DNA from: Pseudomonadota bacterium
Lineage (GTDB): Bacteria; Pseudomonadota; Alphaproteobacteria; Rhizobiales; Xanthobacteraceae
Assembly (NCBI GenBank): GCA_023434095.1
Contig: JAEYTJ010000134.1
Location: 1-19,263 of the forward strand
Length of the DNA: 19,263 nucleotides
Reading direction: 5' to 3'
Both the position numbers and the translations under genes were made by a program. Below, one piece after another: positions 1 through 8,291 of this stretch. Position 1 is the stretch's first letter, and each line of letters begins with the position of its first letter. The notes under the pieces are model-generated. The model saw only the letters and a list, made by a program, of their open reading frames with translations, did no database searches and was not told the DNA's origin.

Positions 1-73
1 CGTCTATGCTGGGCTCACCGTGGCGCTCGGCGGCATCGACCCGGCCGCGCTGCGGGCGGGCTTGCGCCGCTAG
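1..73 (+). CDS. murJ: C-terminal end of a membrane protein, probably MurJ lipid II flippase (partial)
   Basis: Only the last 23 codons are present, read from base 2 and ending with TAG at 71-73. They encode a short hydrophobic stretch (VYAGLTVALGG) followed by a basic tail ending GLRR. A hydrophobic last helix with an arginine-rich end suits the C-terminus of MurJ (MviN), the inner-membrane flippase that exports lipid II for peptidoglycan synthesis. The stronger argument is context: murJ commonly lies directly upstream of trpS in Rhizobiales. The visible piece is too short for a motif-based identification, so the name is an inference from synteny. The next gene starts 112 bases downstream, after a small GC hairpin. 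Confidence 0.5.
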   Translation, partial: VYAGLTVALGGIDPAALRAGLRR

Positions 74-125
74 GCGTTCACGATGCCGCAAGATGCTTGC
101 CCCTGCGGGTCATGCGTGCCATAGC

Positions 126-142
126 GCCCCCGCGCCGGGGGC
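126..142 (+). terminator. Possible hairpin terminator after murJ
   Basis: A perfect 6-bp inverted repeat, GCCCCC and GGGGGC, with a 5-base loop lies 53 bases after the upstream stop codon and 43 bases before trpS. No T-tract follows it, so it is at best a weak intrinsic terminator. It may only reflect the high GC content. Confidence 0.25.
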
Positions 143-185
143 ATTCCCGCGGCACGGCAGGGCGCAGACCACAGGACGTCCCGAC

Positions 186-1217
186 ATGGAATTCAAGCCG
201 CTCGTGTTTTCCGGCGTCCAGCCGACCGGAAACCTGCATCTCGGCAATTATCTCGGCGCCATTCAGCGCTTCGTGGCGCTGCAGGACAGCCATGACTGCC
301 TCTATTGCGTGGTCGATATGCACGCCATCACGGTGTGGCAGGACCCGGCCGACCTGAAGCGGCAGATCCGCGAGGTCACGGCCGCCTTCATCGCCTCCGG
401 CATCGACCCGGCCAAGCACATCGTGTTCAACCAGAGCCAGGTCTCCGGCCATGCCGAGCTGGCCTGGGTGTTCAACTGCGTGGCCCGCCTCGGCTGGCTC
501 AACCGCATGACGCAGTTCAAGGAAAAGGCCGGCAAGGACCGCGAGAACGCCTCGGTGGGCCTCTATGCCTATCCCAACCTGATGGCCGCCGACATCCTGC
601 TCTACCGCGCCACCCATGTGCCTGTCGGCGAGGACCAGAAGCAGCATCTGGAGCTGACCCGCGACATCGCGCAGAAGTTCAATAATGATTTCGGCCCCTC
701 CATCGCCGCCAACGGGCTGGGCGAGGCGTTCTTCCCGCTGCCCGAGCCACTGATCGGCGGGCCGGCGGCGCGGGTGATGAGCCTGCGCGACGGCGCCAAG
801 AAGATGTCGAAGTCGGACCCGTCCGACCTCTCGCGCATCAACCTGACCGACGATTCCGACCTCATCGCCTCGAAGATCCGCAAGGCCAAGACCGATCCCG
901 AGCCGCTGCCCTCCGAGGCGGAAGGGTTGAAGGGCCGGCCGGAGGCGGAAAATCTGGTCGGCATCTACGCCGCCCTCGCCGATGTCGCGAAGGAAGAGGT
1001 GCTCGCCCAGTTCGGCGGCGGCCAGTTCTCCACCTTCAAGGCGGCGCTGGTCGACCTCGCCGTGGCCAAGCTCGGGCCGATCGGGGGCGAAATGCAGCGC
1101 CTCGTCGCCGAGCCGGACCATATCGACGCCATCCTGCGCGACGGCGCCGCCCGCGCCCGGGTGCTGGCGGACGCCACCATGGCCAGCGTGCGCGACATCG
1201 TCGGCTTCGTGCGCTAG
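186..1217 (+). CDS. trpS: Tryptophan--tRNA ligase
   Basis: Cytoplasmic class I aminoacyl-tRNA synthetase that activates tryptophan with ATP and loads it onto tRNA-Trp. The 343-residue product has the usual bacterial TrpS length. The N-terminus reads FSGVQPTGNLHLGNYLGA; HLGN at residues 18-21 is the HIGH-type ATP signature, and KMSKS is intact at 206-210. The frame stays open back to base 6, but the ATG at 186 gives the canonical TrpS N-terminus and has an AGGA ribosome-binding site nine bases upstream (173-176), so the 60-residue extension is rejected. It is followed after 33 bases by a universal stress protein gene in the same direction. Nothing odd is seen in the coding region. Confidence 0.98.
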   Translation: MEFKPLVFSGVQPTGNLHLGNYLGAIQRFVALQDSHDCLYCVVDMHAITVWQDPADLKRQIREVTAAFIASGIDPAKHIVFNQSQVSGHAELAWVFNCVARLGWLNRMTQFKEKAGKDRENASVGLYAYPNLMAADILLYRATHVPVGEDQKQHLELTRDIAQKFNNDFGPSIAANGLGEAFFPLPEPLIGGPAARVMSLRDGAKKMSKSDPSDLSRINLTDDSDLIASKIRKAKTDPEPLPSEAEGLKGRPEAENLVGIYAALADVAKEEVLAQFGGGQFSTFKAALVDLAVAKLGPIGGEMQRLVAEPDHIDAILRDGAARARVLADATMASVRDIVGFVR

Positions 1218-1250
1218 CCTTCGCCTGTTCCAACCGCCCCGGGGAAGCCC

Positions 1251-1748
1251 ATGCCGCGCCGGCGCCAAAGCCACGAGCCCGGCCACCGCCGGAAGTTCCT
1301 CGTGGTGGCCGACGACACGCCGGAATGCGACCGCGCGCTCTATTACGCGGCGCGGCGCGCGGCGCGTACCGGCGGCGCGGTGGTGCTGCTCAGCGTGCTG
1401 CAGCTGGAGGAGGCGCCCAGCCAGTGGCTCGGCGTCGCCGACCTGATGCGGGCGGAGGCCACGGACAAGGCCGAGGCGCGCCTCGATCTGCTCTCCGCCC
1501 GGGCGCACGGCATTTCCGGCGTCGACAGCGAGCGTGTGGTGCGCGAGGGCACCGTTGCCGAGCAGATCCTCGCGGTCATCGAGGAGGACGAGGACATCGC
1601 CATCCTCGTGCTCGCCGCCGGCACCGGCAAGGACGGGCCGGGGCCGCTCATCGCGTCGCTGGCCAAGGGCATGTGGGCGAGCCTGCCGGTGCCCGTCACG
1701 CTGGTGCCGGGCACGCTCTCCGACAGCGAGATCGACGCGCTGGCGTGA
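1251..1748 (+). CDS. Universal stress protein, UspA family
   Basis: A single-domain Usp fold protein of 165 residues, cytoplasmic by the lack of any signal or membrane segment. The start of the domain is recognisable (KFLVVADDTPECDRALYYAAR, about residues 15-35), as is the terminal VPVTLVPG strand. In ATP-binding Usp proteins the loop reads G-x2-G-x9-G-(S/T). Here the equivalent stretch is A123-GT-G126-x9-S136-L137, so the first glycine and the final Gly-Ser are replaced; this suggests a member that does not bind ATP in the usual way. ATG 1251 has GGGGA just upstream. It sits between trpS and the Nfu gene. Its stress role is a family-level inference; no specific partner is evident. Confidence 0.9.
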   Translation: MPRRRQSHEPGHRRKFLVVADDTPECDRALYYAARRAARTGGAVVLLSVLQLEEAPSQWLGVADLMRAEATDKAEARLDLLSARAHGISGVDSERVVREGTVAEQILAVIEEDEDIAILVLAAGTGKDGPGPLIASLAKGMWASLPVPVTLVPGTLSDSEIDALA

Positions 1749-1857
1749 GCGGGCAGGGCGTGAGCGGCGCGACGCCGCGCGCCCTTCCCCTCTTGCCGGC
1801 GAGAGCTTATCTAAAGTGCACATTCCCCCGTCGCCGCGGCCTTGAACCCCGGTTGGC

Positions 1858-1863
1858 AAGGAG
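1858..1863 (+). promoter_or_regulatory. Ribosome-binding site of the nfuA-like gene
   Basis: AAGGAG lies six bases before ATG 1870. It is one of the best Shine-Dalgarno matches in the window, implying efficient translation of the Fe-S carrier and fixing its start. Confidence 0.7.
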
Positions 1864-1869
1864 ACCGAC

Positions 1870-2424
1870 ATGTTCATCCAGACCGAAGCCACCCCCAATC
1901 CCGCCACGCTGAAGTTCCTTCCCGGCCGTTCCGTGCTCGGCGAGGGCACGTTCGAAGCCCGCGACGCCGACGAGGCGGCCCGCTCGCCGCTTGCGGTGCG
2001 CCTGTTCGAGGTGCCGGGCGTCGCCGGCGTGTTCTTCGGCTCGGATTTCGTCACCGTGACCAAGGCGCAGGGCGAGTGGGCGCATCTCAAGCCGGCTATT
2101 CTCGGCGCCATCATGGAGCATTTCGTCTCCGGCCAGCCGATCCTGCCCGAGGACCACGAGCACGCCGCCGACGACGCCTTCTTCGAGGCCAAGGATGCCG
2201 GGCTGGTCGACACCATCCGCGAGCTGATCGACACCCGCGTGCGCCCGGCCGTGGCCAATGACGGCGGCGACATCACCTTCCGTGGCTACAAGGACGGCGT
2301 GGTGTTCCTCGCCATGAAGGGCTCCTGCGCCGGCTGCCCCTCCTCCACCGCGACGCTGAAGAACGGCATCGAGAACCTGCTGCGCCACTTCGTTCCCGAC
2401 GTCGTCGAGGTGCGCCCGGTCTGA
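1870..2424 (+). CDS. nfuA: NifU-family Fe-S cluster carrier, Nfu type
   Basis: A 184-residue scaffold/carrier that receives Fe-S clusters and passes them to apo-proteins in the cytoplasm. The N-terminal Nfu_N domain begins with the characteristic MFIQTEATPNPATLKFLPGR and runs to about residue 90. The C-terminal NifU domain (about 112-182) carries C153-x2-C156 in the context GSCAGCPSS, the cluster-binding pair that works in a dimer. This Nfu_N plus NifU architecture is that of eukaryotic and alphaproteobacterial Nfu; it differs from Escherichia coli NfuA, which has a degenerate A-type N-terminal domain. The gene symbol is therefore used loosely. Downstream client candidates in the window include MiaB. 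The 121-base gap upstream could hold its own promoter, but I see no clear one. Confidence 0.95.
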   Translation: MFIQTEATPNPATLKFLPGRSVLGEGTFEARDADEAARSPLAVRLFEVPGVAGVFFGSDFVTVTKAQGEWAHLKPAILGAIMEHFVSGQPILPEDHEHAADDAFFEAKDAGLVDTIRELIDTRVRPAVANDGGDITFRGYKDGVVFLAMKGSCAGCPSSTATLKNGIENLLRHFVPDVVEVRPV

Positions 2425-2513
2425 GCCGCCGGCGCGGCCGCGCCCTTCCCATACCGCCGCGCGCAGGTGCATGGTGGGCGGATGACCGCGTTCGACCCTG
2501 CTGATTCTGACCG

Positions 2514-3197
2514 ATGCTGATCCTCGCCATCGATACCGCGCTCGAGGCTTGTTCGGCGGCCCTGCACGACATGGCCACCGATGAGACGCGGGCCATGGAG
2601 CATGTCGTCATGGCCCGCGGCCATGCCGAATCGCTGATTCCCATGGTCGAGCGGGTGATGACGGCCGCCGGGGCGGCGTTCGCCGACATCGACCTGTTCG
2701 CCGTCACCGTCGGCCCCGGCAGCTTCACCGGCCTGCGGGTCGGCCTCTCCGCGGCGCGCGGCTTCGGGCTCGCCACCGGCAAGCCGGTGCTGGGCCTGCC
2801 GACGCTGACTGTGCTGGCCGCGCCGCTGCTGGCGCGCGACGACGCGGTGCCGGTGGCCGCCGCCATCGACGCCCGCCACGGCAACGTCTATCTGCAGATG
2901 ATCGGCCCTGCCGGCCGGGTGCTGGTGAGCCCGCGCGCCATGGCGGCGAAGGACGCCGCCCGCTCGGTGGCCAACGGGCCGGTGCGGCTGGTGGGCTCCG
3001 GCGCCGGCCTTTTGGTCGACGCCTGGCCGATGGGCGCGCAGCCGCCGCTGGAGGTGCGCGCCACCGCGACGCCCGATCCGGTCTGGCTGGCGCGCATCGC
3101 CAGCGTCGCCGACCCCACCCGTTCCGAGCCCAAGCCGCTTTACCTGCGCGACGCCGACGCCAAGCCGCAGACCGGCGGGCGGATCGCCCGGCGATGA
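2514..3197 (+). CDS. tsaB: tRNA t6A37 biosynthesis protein TsaB (universal protein YeaZ)
   Basis: A 227-residue ASKHA-fold protein. With TsaD and TsaE it transfers the threonylcarbamoyl group onto A37 of ANN-decoding tRNAs; TsaB is the non-catalytic partner. The N-terminus (LILAIDTALEACSAAL) is the typical TsaB phosphate-loop-like strand, and the TVGPGSFTGLRVGLSAARG motif lies at about residues 64-82. The ATG at 2514 is supported by homology to this N-terminus although no clear Shine-Dalgarno is visible. The 3' end overlaps rimI by 4 bases (ATGA), so the two are probably translationally coupled. The tsaB-rimI pairing is common in bacteria. Confidence 0.96.
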   Translation: MLILAIDTALEACSAALHDMATDETRAMEHVVMARGHAESLIPMVERVMTAAGAAFADIDLFAVTVGPGSFTGLRVGLSAARGFGLATGKPVLGLPTLTVLAAPLLARDDAVPVAAAIDARHGNVYLQMIGPAGRVLVSPRAMAAKDAARSVANGPVRLVGSGAGLLVDAWPMGAQPPLEVRATATPDPVWLARIASVADPTRSEPKPLYLRDADAKPQTGGRIARR

Positions 3198-3700
3198 GCC
3201 GGCTGCCGGCCTGGCTCGGCTGGATGACGGGGGTTCGCCCCCGGGAGGCGACGCTGCGCGCGATCCGCGCGGGCGACGCCGAGGCGCTGGCGCGCCTGCA
3301 CGCGCAGTCCTTCCGCATCGGCTGGGACGCGGCCGAGTTCGAACGGCTCATCGCCAACCGGCTGACCCGCGGCCTCGTCGCCACCGACGGTCCCGGCGGG
3401 GCGCCGGTGGGCTTCATCCTGCTGAGCGGAGTAGCGCCGGAGATGGAGATCCTCTCGGTCGCGGTGGAAGGTCGCCGGCGCGGCGCCGGCCTCGGGCGCC
3501 GGCTGGTGGAAGCCGCCTTCGGCGCGCTGGCGGCGGAGGGCTACCGTACCGTGTTCCTCGAAGTCGAGGACGGCAACGCCGCCGCGCTGAAGCTTTATGC
3601 CCGCACCGGCTTCCGTGAAATCGGCCGCCGGCCGGGCTATTATCGCGACCGTGCCGGCGCTCCGGTCGCCGCCCTGACCATGCGGCGCGACATCGCCTGA
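3194..3700 (+). CDS. rimI: GNAT-family N-acetyltransferase, RimI-like (ribosomal protein S18 alanine acetyltransferase)
   Basis: A 168-residue GNAT protein. The acetyl-CoA pyrophosphate loop is visible as RRGAGLG at residues 105-111, preceded by the strand MEILSVAVE. The LEVEDGNAAALKLYARTGF block (about 131-149) is the RimI-type substrate/CoA segment ending in the usual Y-x-x-x-G-F. RimI acetylates the N-terminal alanine of ribosomal protein S18. The name rests on this motif plus the 4-base overlap with tsaB, a frequent partner. The N-terminal 15-20 residues are longer than in many RimI proteins. Another protein N-alpha-acetyltransferase specificity cannot be excluded. Confidence 0.9.
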   Translation: MSRLPAWLGWMTGVRPREATLRAIRAGDAEALARLHAQSFRIGWDAAEFERLIANRLTRGLVATDGPGGAPVGFILLSGVAPEMEILSVAVEGRRRGAGLGRRLVEAAFGALAAEGYRTVFLEVEDGNAAALKLYARTGFREIGRRPGYYRDRAGAPVAALTMRRDIA

Positions 3701-3790
3701 GAGAAACCATTGCCCTTGCCGGCTCCGCTGCGCCATAAGGCGGGGCGGGCGCGGGACGACCGCAGCGGGCTGAAGGAAGCAGGCCGAGGA

Positions 3791-4219
3791 ATGAACGACA
3801 AGCCGACCGCGATCGAGGAAGCCTGCGTGACGCTGGGCCTGCGGATGACCGACCAGCGCCGGGTGATCGCCCGCATCATCGCCGACGCGCAGGACCATCC
3901 CGACGTGGAGGAACTGCACCGGCGCGCCGTCGCCGTCGACGACCGCATCTCCATCTCCACCGTCTACCGCACGGTTAAGCTGTTCGAGGATGCCGGCATC
4001 ATCGCCCGCCACGATTTCCGCGACGGCCGCTCGCGCTACGAACCGGTGCCGGACGAACACCACGACCACCTCATCGACCTGCGCAACGGCACGGTGGTGG
4101 AATTCCGCTCCGAGGAAATCGAGCATCTGCAGGAAGAGATCGCCCGCAAGCTCGGCTATCGCCTGGTCGGCCACCGGCTGGAACTCTACGGCGTGCCGCT
4201 CGACCCCAAGAAGGACTGA
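3791..4219 (+). CDS. fur: Fur-family metal-responsive transcriptional repressor (Fur/Mur clade)
   Basis: A 142-residue winged-helix regulator. Residues 53-71 (ISISTVYRTVKLFEDAGII) form the recognition helix region, followed by RHDFRDGRSRYE and the metal-site cluster HHDH at 90-93. The usual C-terminal CxxC zinc motif of many Fur proteins is absent (the only cysteine is C12). This is typical of the Rhizobiales Fur/Mur group, which represses manganese uptake genes in Rhizobium and acts on iron/haem regulation in Bradyrhizobium. The chosen ATG gives the family's N-terminus; the frame is open to a TTG at 3710, but that 27-residue extension is basic and unlike the family. AAGGA at 4211-4215, inside its last codons, serves plsC. 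Which metal it senses cannot be read from the sequence. Confidence 0.93.
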   Translation: MNDKPTAIEEACVTLGLRMTDQRRVIARIIADAQDHPDVEELHRRAVAVDDRISISTVYRTVKLFEDAGIIARHDFRDGRSRYEPVPDEHHDHLIDLRNGTVVEFRSEEIEHLQEEIARKLGYRLVGHRLELYGVPLDPKKD

Positions 4220-4223
4220 AGCC

Positions 4224-4997
4224 GTGCGGGCCTGGCTGGTGATCGTGCCGGTCGTGCTCGTCACGCTGCTCGGAATTCCCTTGCAATGGCTGTCGGTGGC
4301 GCTGCGGCTGCCGACGCGCCGGACGATTCCCGTGCTGTATCACCGCGTCGTGCTGGCCCTTGTCGGGGTGCGGGTGCGGGTGGTCGGCGCGCCGGCCCCG
4401 GTGCGGCCGCTGCTCATCGTCGCCAACCATGTCTCCTGGCTCGACATTCCCGTGCTCGGCTCACGCCTGCCGCTGTGCTTCGTCGCCAAGAGCGAGGTGG
4501 CGCGCTGGCCGGGCATCGGGCTGCTGGCGAAGCTCCAGCGCACCATCTTCGTCGACCGCACCTCCCGCACGGCGACGGGGCGCGTGGCGGGGGAGATGGC
4601 GGCGCGGATGAACGATGGCGACCCCGTCGTGCTGTTCGCGGAAGGCACGTCGAGCGACGGCAACCGCGTGCTGCCCTTCCGCTCGGCGCTGATCGGCGCC
4701 GCCCGCCAGGGCATGGGCGAGGAGGCAGGCGCGGCGGCGACCATCCAGCCGCTCGCCATCGCCTATGTCGGCCTCTCCGGCCTGCCGGTCGGCCGCACGG
4801 GGCGCCCGCACCTCGCCTGGTATGGCGACATGGACCTCGCCCCGCACCTCATGCAGGTGCTGCGCCGCGGCGGGGTCGAGGTGGAGCTGCGCTTCGGCGC
4901 GCCACTGGCGGCGGAAGGGCGCAAGGCGGCGGCGCAGGAGGCCGAGCGGGCGGTGCGCGGCCAGCTGGCGCAGGCGCTGAACGGGCGCCACGGCTGA
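4224..4997 (+). CDS. plsC: 1-acyl-sn-glycerol-3-phosphate acyltransferase
   Basis: A 257-residue inner-membrane acyltransferase that converts lysophosphatidic acid to phosphatidic acid in phospholipid synthesis. A hydrophobic N-terminal segment (about residues 3-20) should anchor it. The catalytic H-x4-D motif is H69-VSWL-D74 within ANHVSWLDIP, and the second motif is FAEGT with E140-G141-T142. A KSEVARWPGIG stretch follows the first motif as in the family. I chose GTG 4224 because AAGGA (4211-4215) sits eight bases before it, the start is four bases after the fur stop, and it gives a proper membrane-anchor N-terminus. Close packing suggests co-transcription with the regulator gene. Confidence 0.95.
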   Translation: MRAWLVIVPVVLVTLLGIPLQWLSVALRLPTRRTIPVLYHRVVLALVGVRVRVVGAPAPVRPLLIVANHVSWLDIPVLGSRLPLCFVAKSEVARWPGIGLLAKLQRTIFVDRTSRTATGRVAGEMAARMNDGDPVVLFAEGTSSDGNRVLPFRSALIGAARQGMGEEAGAAATIQPLAIAYVGLSGLPVGRTGRPHLAWYGDMDLAPHLMQVLRRGGVEVELRFGAPLAAEGRKAAAQEAERAVRGQLAQALNGRHG

Positions 4998-5017
4998 CAC
5001 CGGCGCATTTCCTTTTC

Positions 5018-5030
5018 GCGGGAATCCCGC
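5018..5030. repeat. Palindrome GCGGGAATCCCGC after plsC, with a GANTC site
   Basis: A perfect inverted repeat with 5-bp arms (GCGGG/CCCGC) around AAT, 20 bases after the plsC stop. It contains GAATC, the CcrM methylation sequence of Alphaproteobacteria. No T-tract follows, so it is a poor terminator. A protein-binding site in the miaB upstream region is an alternative reading. Confidence 0.35.
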
Positions 5031-5081
5031 TACACAGGGGCATAGGCGTCAATCGTGGAGACGTAGACGATCTCGACCTGC

Positions 5082-5215
5082 ATGCGACCGAGGTGGGAAC
5101 GAGCGGCGATGGACGAGGGCGCCTTGCGGGAACGCGCCCCAAGCGCCCTCGGATTTCCAACGGAAGACGCCGCGCTGCTCCCTGCGGGCACCCGGCACGG
5201 GTCGATCGACACGCA

Positions 5216-5219
<4 letters not shown>
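5082..5219 (+). CDS. Putative small ORF (36-45 codons) coupled to miaB
   Basis: A reading frame with ATG codons at 5082 and 5109 ends with TGA at 5217-5219, so it shares ATGA with the miaB start at 5216. The peptide would have 45 or 36 residues, begin MRPRWERAAMDEGALRERA from the first ATG and end GSIDTQ. I recognise no domain, signal peptide or membrane segment. About three-quarters of third codon positions are G or C, somewhat below what the neighbouring genes appear to have, so coding use is unproven. GAGGTGG at 5090-5096 lies 12 bases before the second ATG, a long spacing. miaB itself has no clear Shine-Dalgarno, which makes translational coupling through this ORF conceivable. The alternative is a non-coding leader that is open by chance. 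Confidence 0.3.
5115..5150 (+). promoter_or_regulatory. Strong hairpin in the miaB leader
   Basis: GAGGGCGC (5115-5122) pairs perfectly with GCGCCCTC (5143-5150). After a single bulged C, TTG (5124-5126) pairs with CAA (5140-5142), and after another bulge GGG (5128-5130) can pair with CCC (5137-5139). The result is a 14-bp stem with two bulges and a 6-base loop, ending 65 bases before the miaB ATG. No T-tract follows. It overlaps the putative small ORF, so it could be an RNA control element or incidental GC-rich structure. Confidence 0.35.
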
Positions 5220-6640
<1,421 letters not shown>

Positions 6641-6642
6641 GC

Positions 6643-7758
6643 GTGCGTCGACCTGGTAGCGGATCTGGTAGCGAGACGGAACGTACCCTGGCCTCCCCGC
6701 GCGCGGCGCCGCGCGCGATACCCGCGGCACCGCGCTGGATCGGCGCGCCCGAGGACGACGCGGCGGGACAGATCGTCCTTGCCTTCGACGACAACCGCAT
6801 CGCCAGCCAGCTCTTCGGCCATTACGGCCAGAACCTCGCGCTGATCGAGCGGCGGCTGGAGATCGTCGCCGAGCAGCGCGGCAACCATGTCACGCTGGAA
6901 GGCCCGCGCGAGGCCTGCGAGCAGGCGCGCCACGTGCTGGAAACGCTCTATGCCCGGCTGAAGAAGGGCGGCGAGCTGCAGCCCGGCGATGTCGAGGGCG
7001 TGCTGCGCGAAGCCGCGGCGCAGGGGCAATTGTTCGAGTTCGACGCCGCCACCAAGAAGCAGAGCTTCGACGAGATCCAGCTGCGCCGCCGGCCGGTGCG
7101 GGCGCGCACCGCCGCGCAGGATGCCTATATCCGCGCGCTCAAGCGCCAGACGCTGGTGTTCGGCGTCGGCCCCGCCGGCACCGGCAAGACCTGGCTCGCG
7201 GTCGCCTATGCCGTGCACCTGCTGGAACGCCGCGTGGTCGACCGGCTGATCCTCTCCCGCCCGGCCGTGGAGGCGGGCGAGCGGCTCGGCTTCCTGCCCG
7301 GCGACATGAAGGAGAAGGTCGACCCCTATCTGCGTCCGATCTACGACGCGCTGCACGACCTGATGGACCGCGCCTTCGTCGAGCGGGCGATGTTGTCCGG
7401 CGAGATCGAGATCGCCCCGCTGGCCTTCATGCGCGGGCGCACGCTCGCCAATGCCTGCGTCATCCTCGACGAGGCGCAGAACACCACCTCCATGCAGATG
7501 AAGATGTTCCTCACCCGCCTGGGCGAGAACTCGCACATGATCATCACCGGCGACCCCAGCCAGATCGACCTGCCGCCGGGCCAGACCTCGGGCCTTGCCG
7601 AGGCGGTGGGGCTGCTGGGGAATGTCGAGGGCGTCGAGGTGTGCCACTTCAACGCCGCCGACGTGGTGCGCCACGAACTGGTCGGCCGCATCGTCGCCGC
7701 CTACGACGCCAAGGCGGCGGCGCGCGCCCCCGCTCCGGCCGCGGTGCCCCGCCCTTGA
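6643..7758 (+). CDS. phoH: PhoH-family ATPase (YbeZ-like)
   Basis: A 371-residue cytoplasmic P-loop protein that works with YbeY in RNA metabolism and rRNA maturation. The Walker A motif GPAGTGKT is at residues 176-183 and Walker B, ILDEAQN, includes D276-E277. The SRPAVEAGERLGFLPGDMKEKVDPYLRP block and the ITGDPSQIDLP sensor are characteristic of PhoH. The N-terminal half (about 45-115) looks like the small domain preceding the ATPase core. The first 35 residues are a Ser/Gly/Pro/Ala-rich, probably disordered tail with a duplicated CTGGTAGCG stretch. I prefer GTG 6643 on ribosome-binding-site spacing; GTG 6637, overlapping the miaB stop, is the alternative. The 3' end overlaps ybeY by 4 bases. 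Confidence 0.96.
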   Translation: MRRPGSGSGSETERTLASPRAAPRAIPAAPRWIGAPEDDAAGQIVLAFDDNRIASQLFGHYGQNLALIERRLEIVAEQRGNHVTLEGPREACEQARHVLETLYARLKKGGELQPGDVEGVLREAAAQGQLFEFDAATKKQSFDEIQLRRRPVRARTAAQDAYIRALKRQTLVFGVGPAGTGKTWLAVAYAVHLLERRVVDRLILSRPAVEAGERLGFLPGDMKEKVDPYLRPIYDALHDLMDRAFVERAMLSGEIEIAPLAFMRGRTLANACVILDEAQNTTSMQMKMFLTRLGENSHMIITGDPSQIDLPPGQTSGLAEAVGLLGNVEGVEVCHFNAADVVRHELVGRIVAAYDAKAAARAPAPAAVPRP

Positions 7759-8267
7759 GCACGGCGCCGCAGATCGAGGTCGACGTGCTGGTCGAGGCGG
7801 GACCCTGGGCGGCGCTCGACGGCGCCGAGGCACTGGTGGTGCGGGCCGTGAACGCCGCCTGCGCCGGGGCGCTGAGCGAATACGAGATCGACATCGACGG
7901 CGCCGAGATCGCGGTCAAGCTGACCGACGACGCCGCCGTCCGAGCCCTCAACCGCGACTGGCGCGGCAAGGACTACGCGACCAACGTGCTGTCCTTTCCC
8001 ACGCCGGAGGTGGCGCGCGCCGGGGGCGATCCCCATCTCGGCGACATCGCCATCGCGTATGAAACGCTGGCGCGCGAGGCGGAGGCCGAGTGCAAGAGCG
8101 TCGCCGACCATCTCGCGCATCTCGCCGTCCATGGTACGCTGCATCTGCTCGGCTATGATCACGAGGTCACGGAAGAAGCGGAGGAGATGGAGGCCATGGA
8201 GCGCCGCGTGCTCGCCGGCCTCGCCGTCGCCGACCCCTATGCCGAGACCGAACCCGTTCACCCCTGA
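7755..8267 (+). CDS. ybeY: Endoribonuclease/rRNA maturation factor YbeY
   Basis: A 170-residue zinc-dependent RNase involved in 16S rRNA 3'-end processing and ribosome quality control. The signature H-x3-H-x5-H is present as H126-GTL-H130-LLGYD-H136, the metal ligands. The conserved LNRDWRGKDYATNVLSFP segment is at about residues 66-83. I chose TTG 7755, which overlaps the phoH stop (TTGA) and gives the family length; the frame is open further upstream, but that part is out-of-frame phoH sequence and very arginine-rich. No good Shine-Dalgarno precedes the TTG, so translation is probably coupled to phoH. The phoH-ybeY pair is widely conserved and the proteins interact functionally. Confidence 0.95.
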   Translation: MSTAPQIEVDVLVEAGPWAALDGAEALVVRAVNAACAGALSEYEIDIDGAEIAVKLTDDAAVRALNRDWRGKDYATNVLSFPTPEVARAGGDPHLGDIAIAYETLAREAEAECKSVADHLAHLAVHGTLHLLGYDHEVTEEAEEMEAMERRVLAGLAVADPYAETEPVHP

Positions 8268-8291
8268 CCGAATCAACCGAACAAAAGGCCA

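Noticed and set aside
78..2276. 732-codon open frame on the minus strand across trpS, usp and nfuA
   Set aside because: It is antisense to three clear genes, has Arg/Gly/His-rich low-information composition typical of GC-rich shadows, and shows no domain.
4286..5215. N-terminal extension of miaB through plsC, giving 784 residues
   Set aside because: The extension is out-of-frame plsC sequence; the ATG at 5216 gives the family length and N-terminus.
6653..6673. Tandem CTGGTAGCG repeat at the phoH 5' end
   Set aside because: Two 9-base copies encode a Gly/Ser linker; this is low-complexity coding sequence rather than a regulatory repeat.
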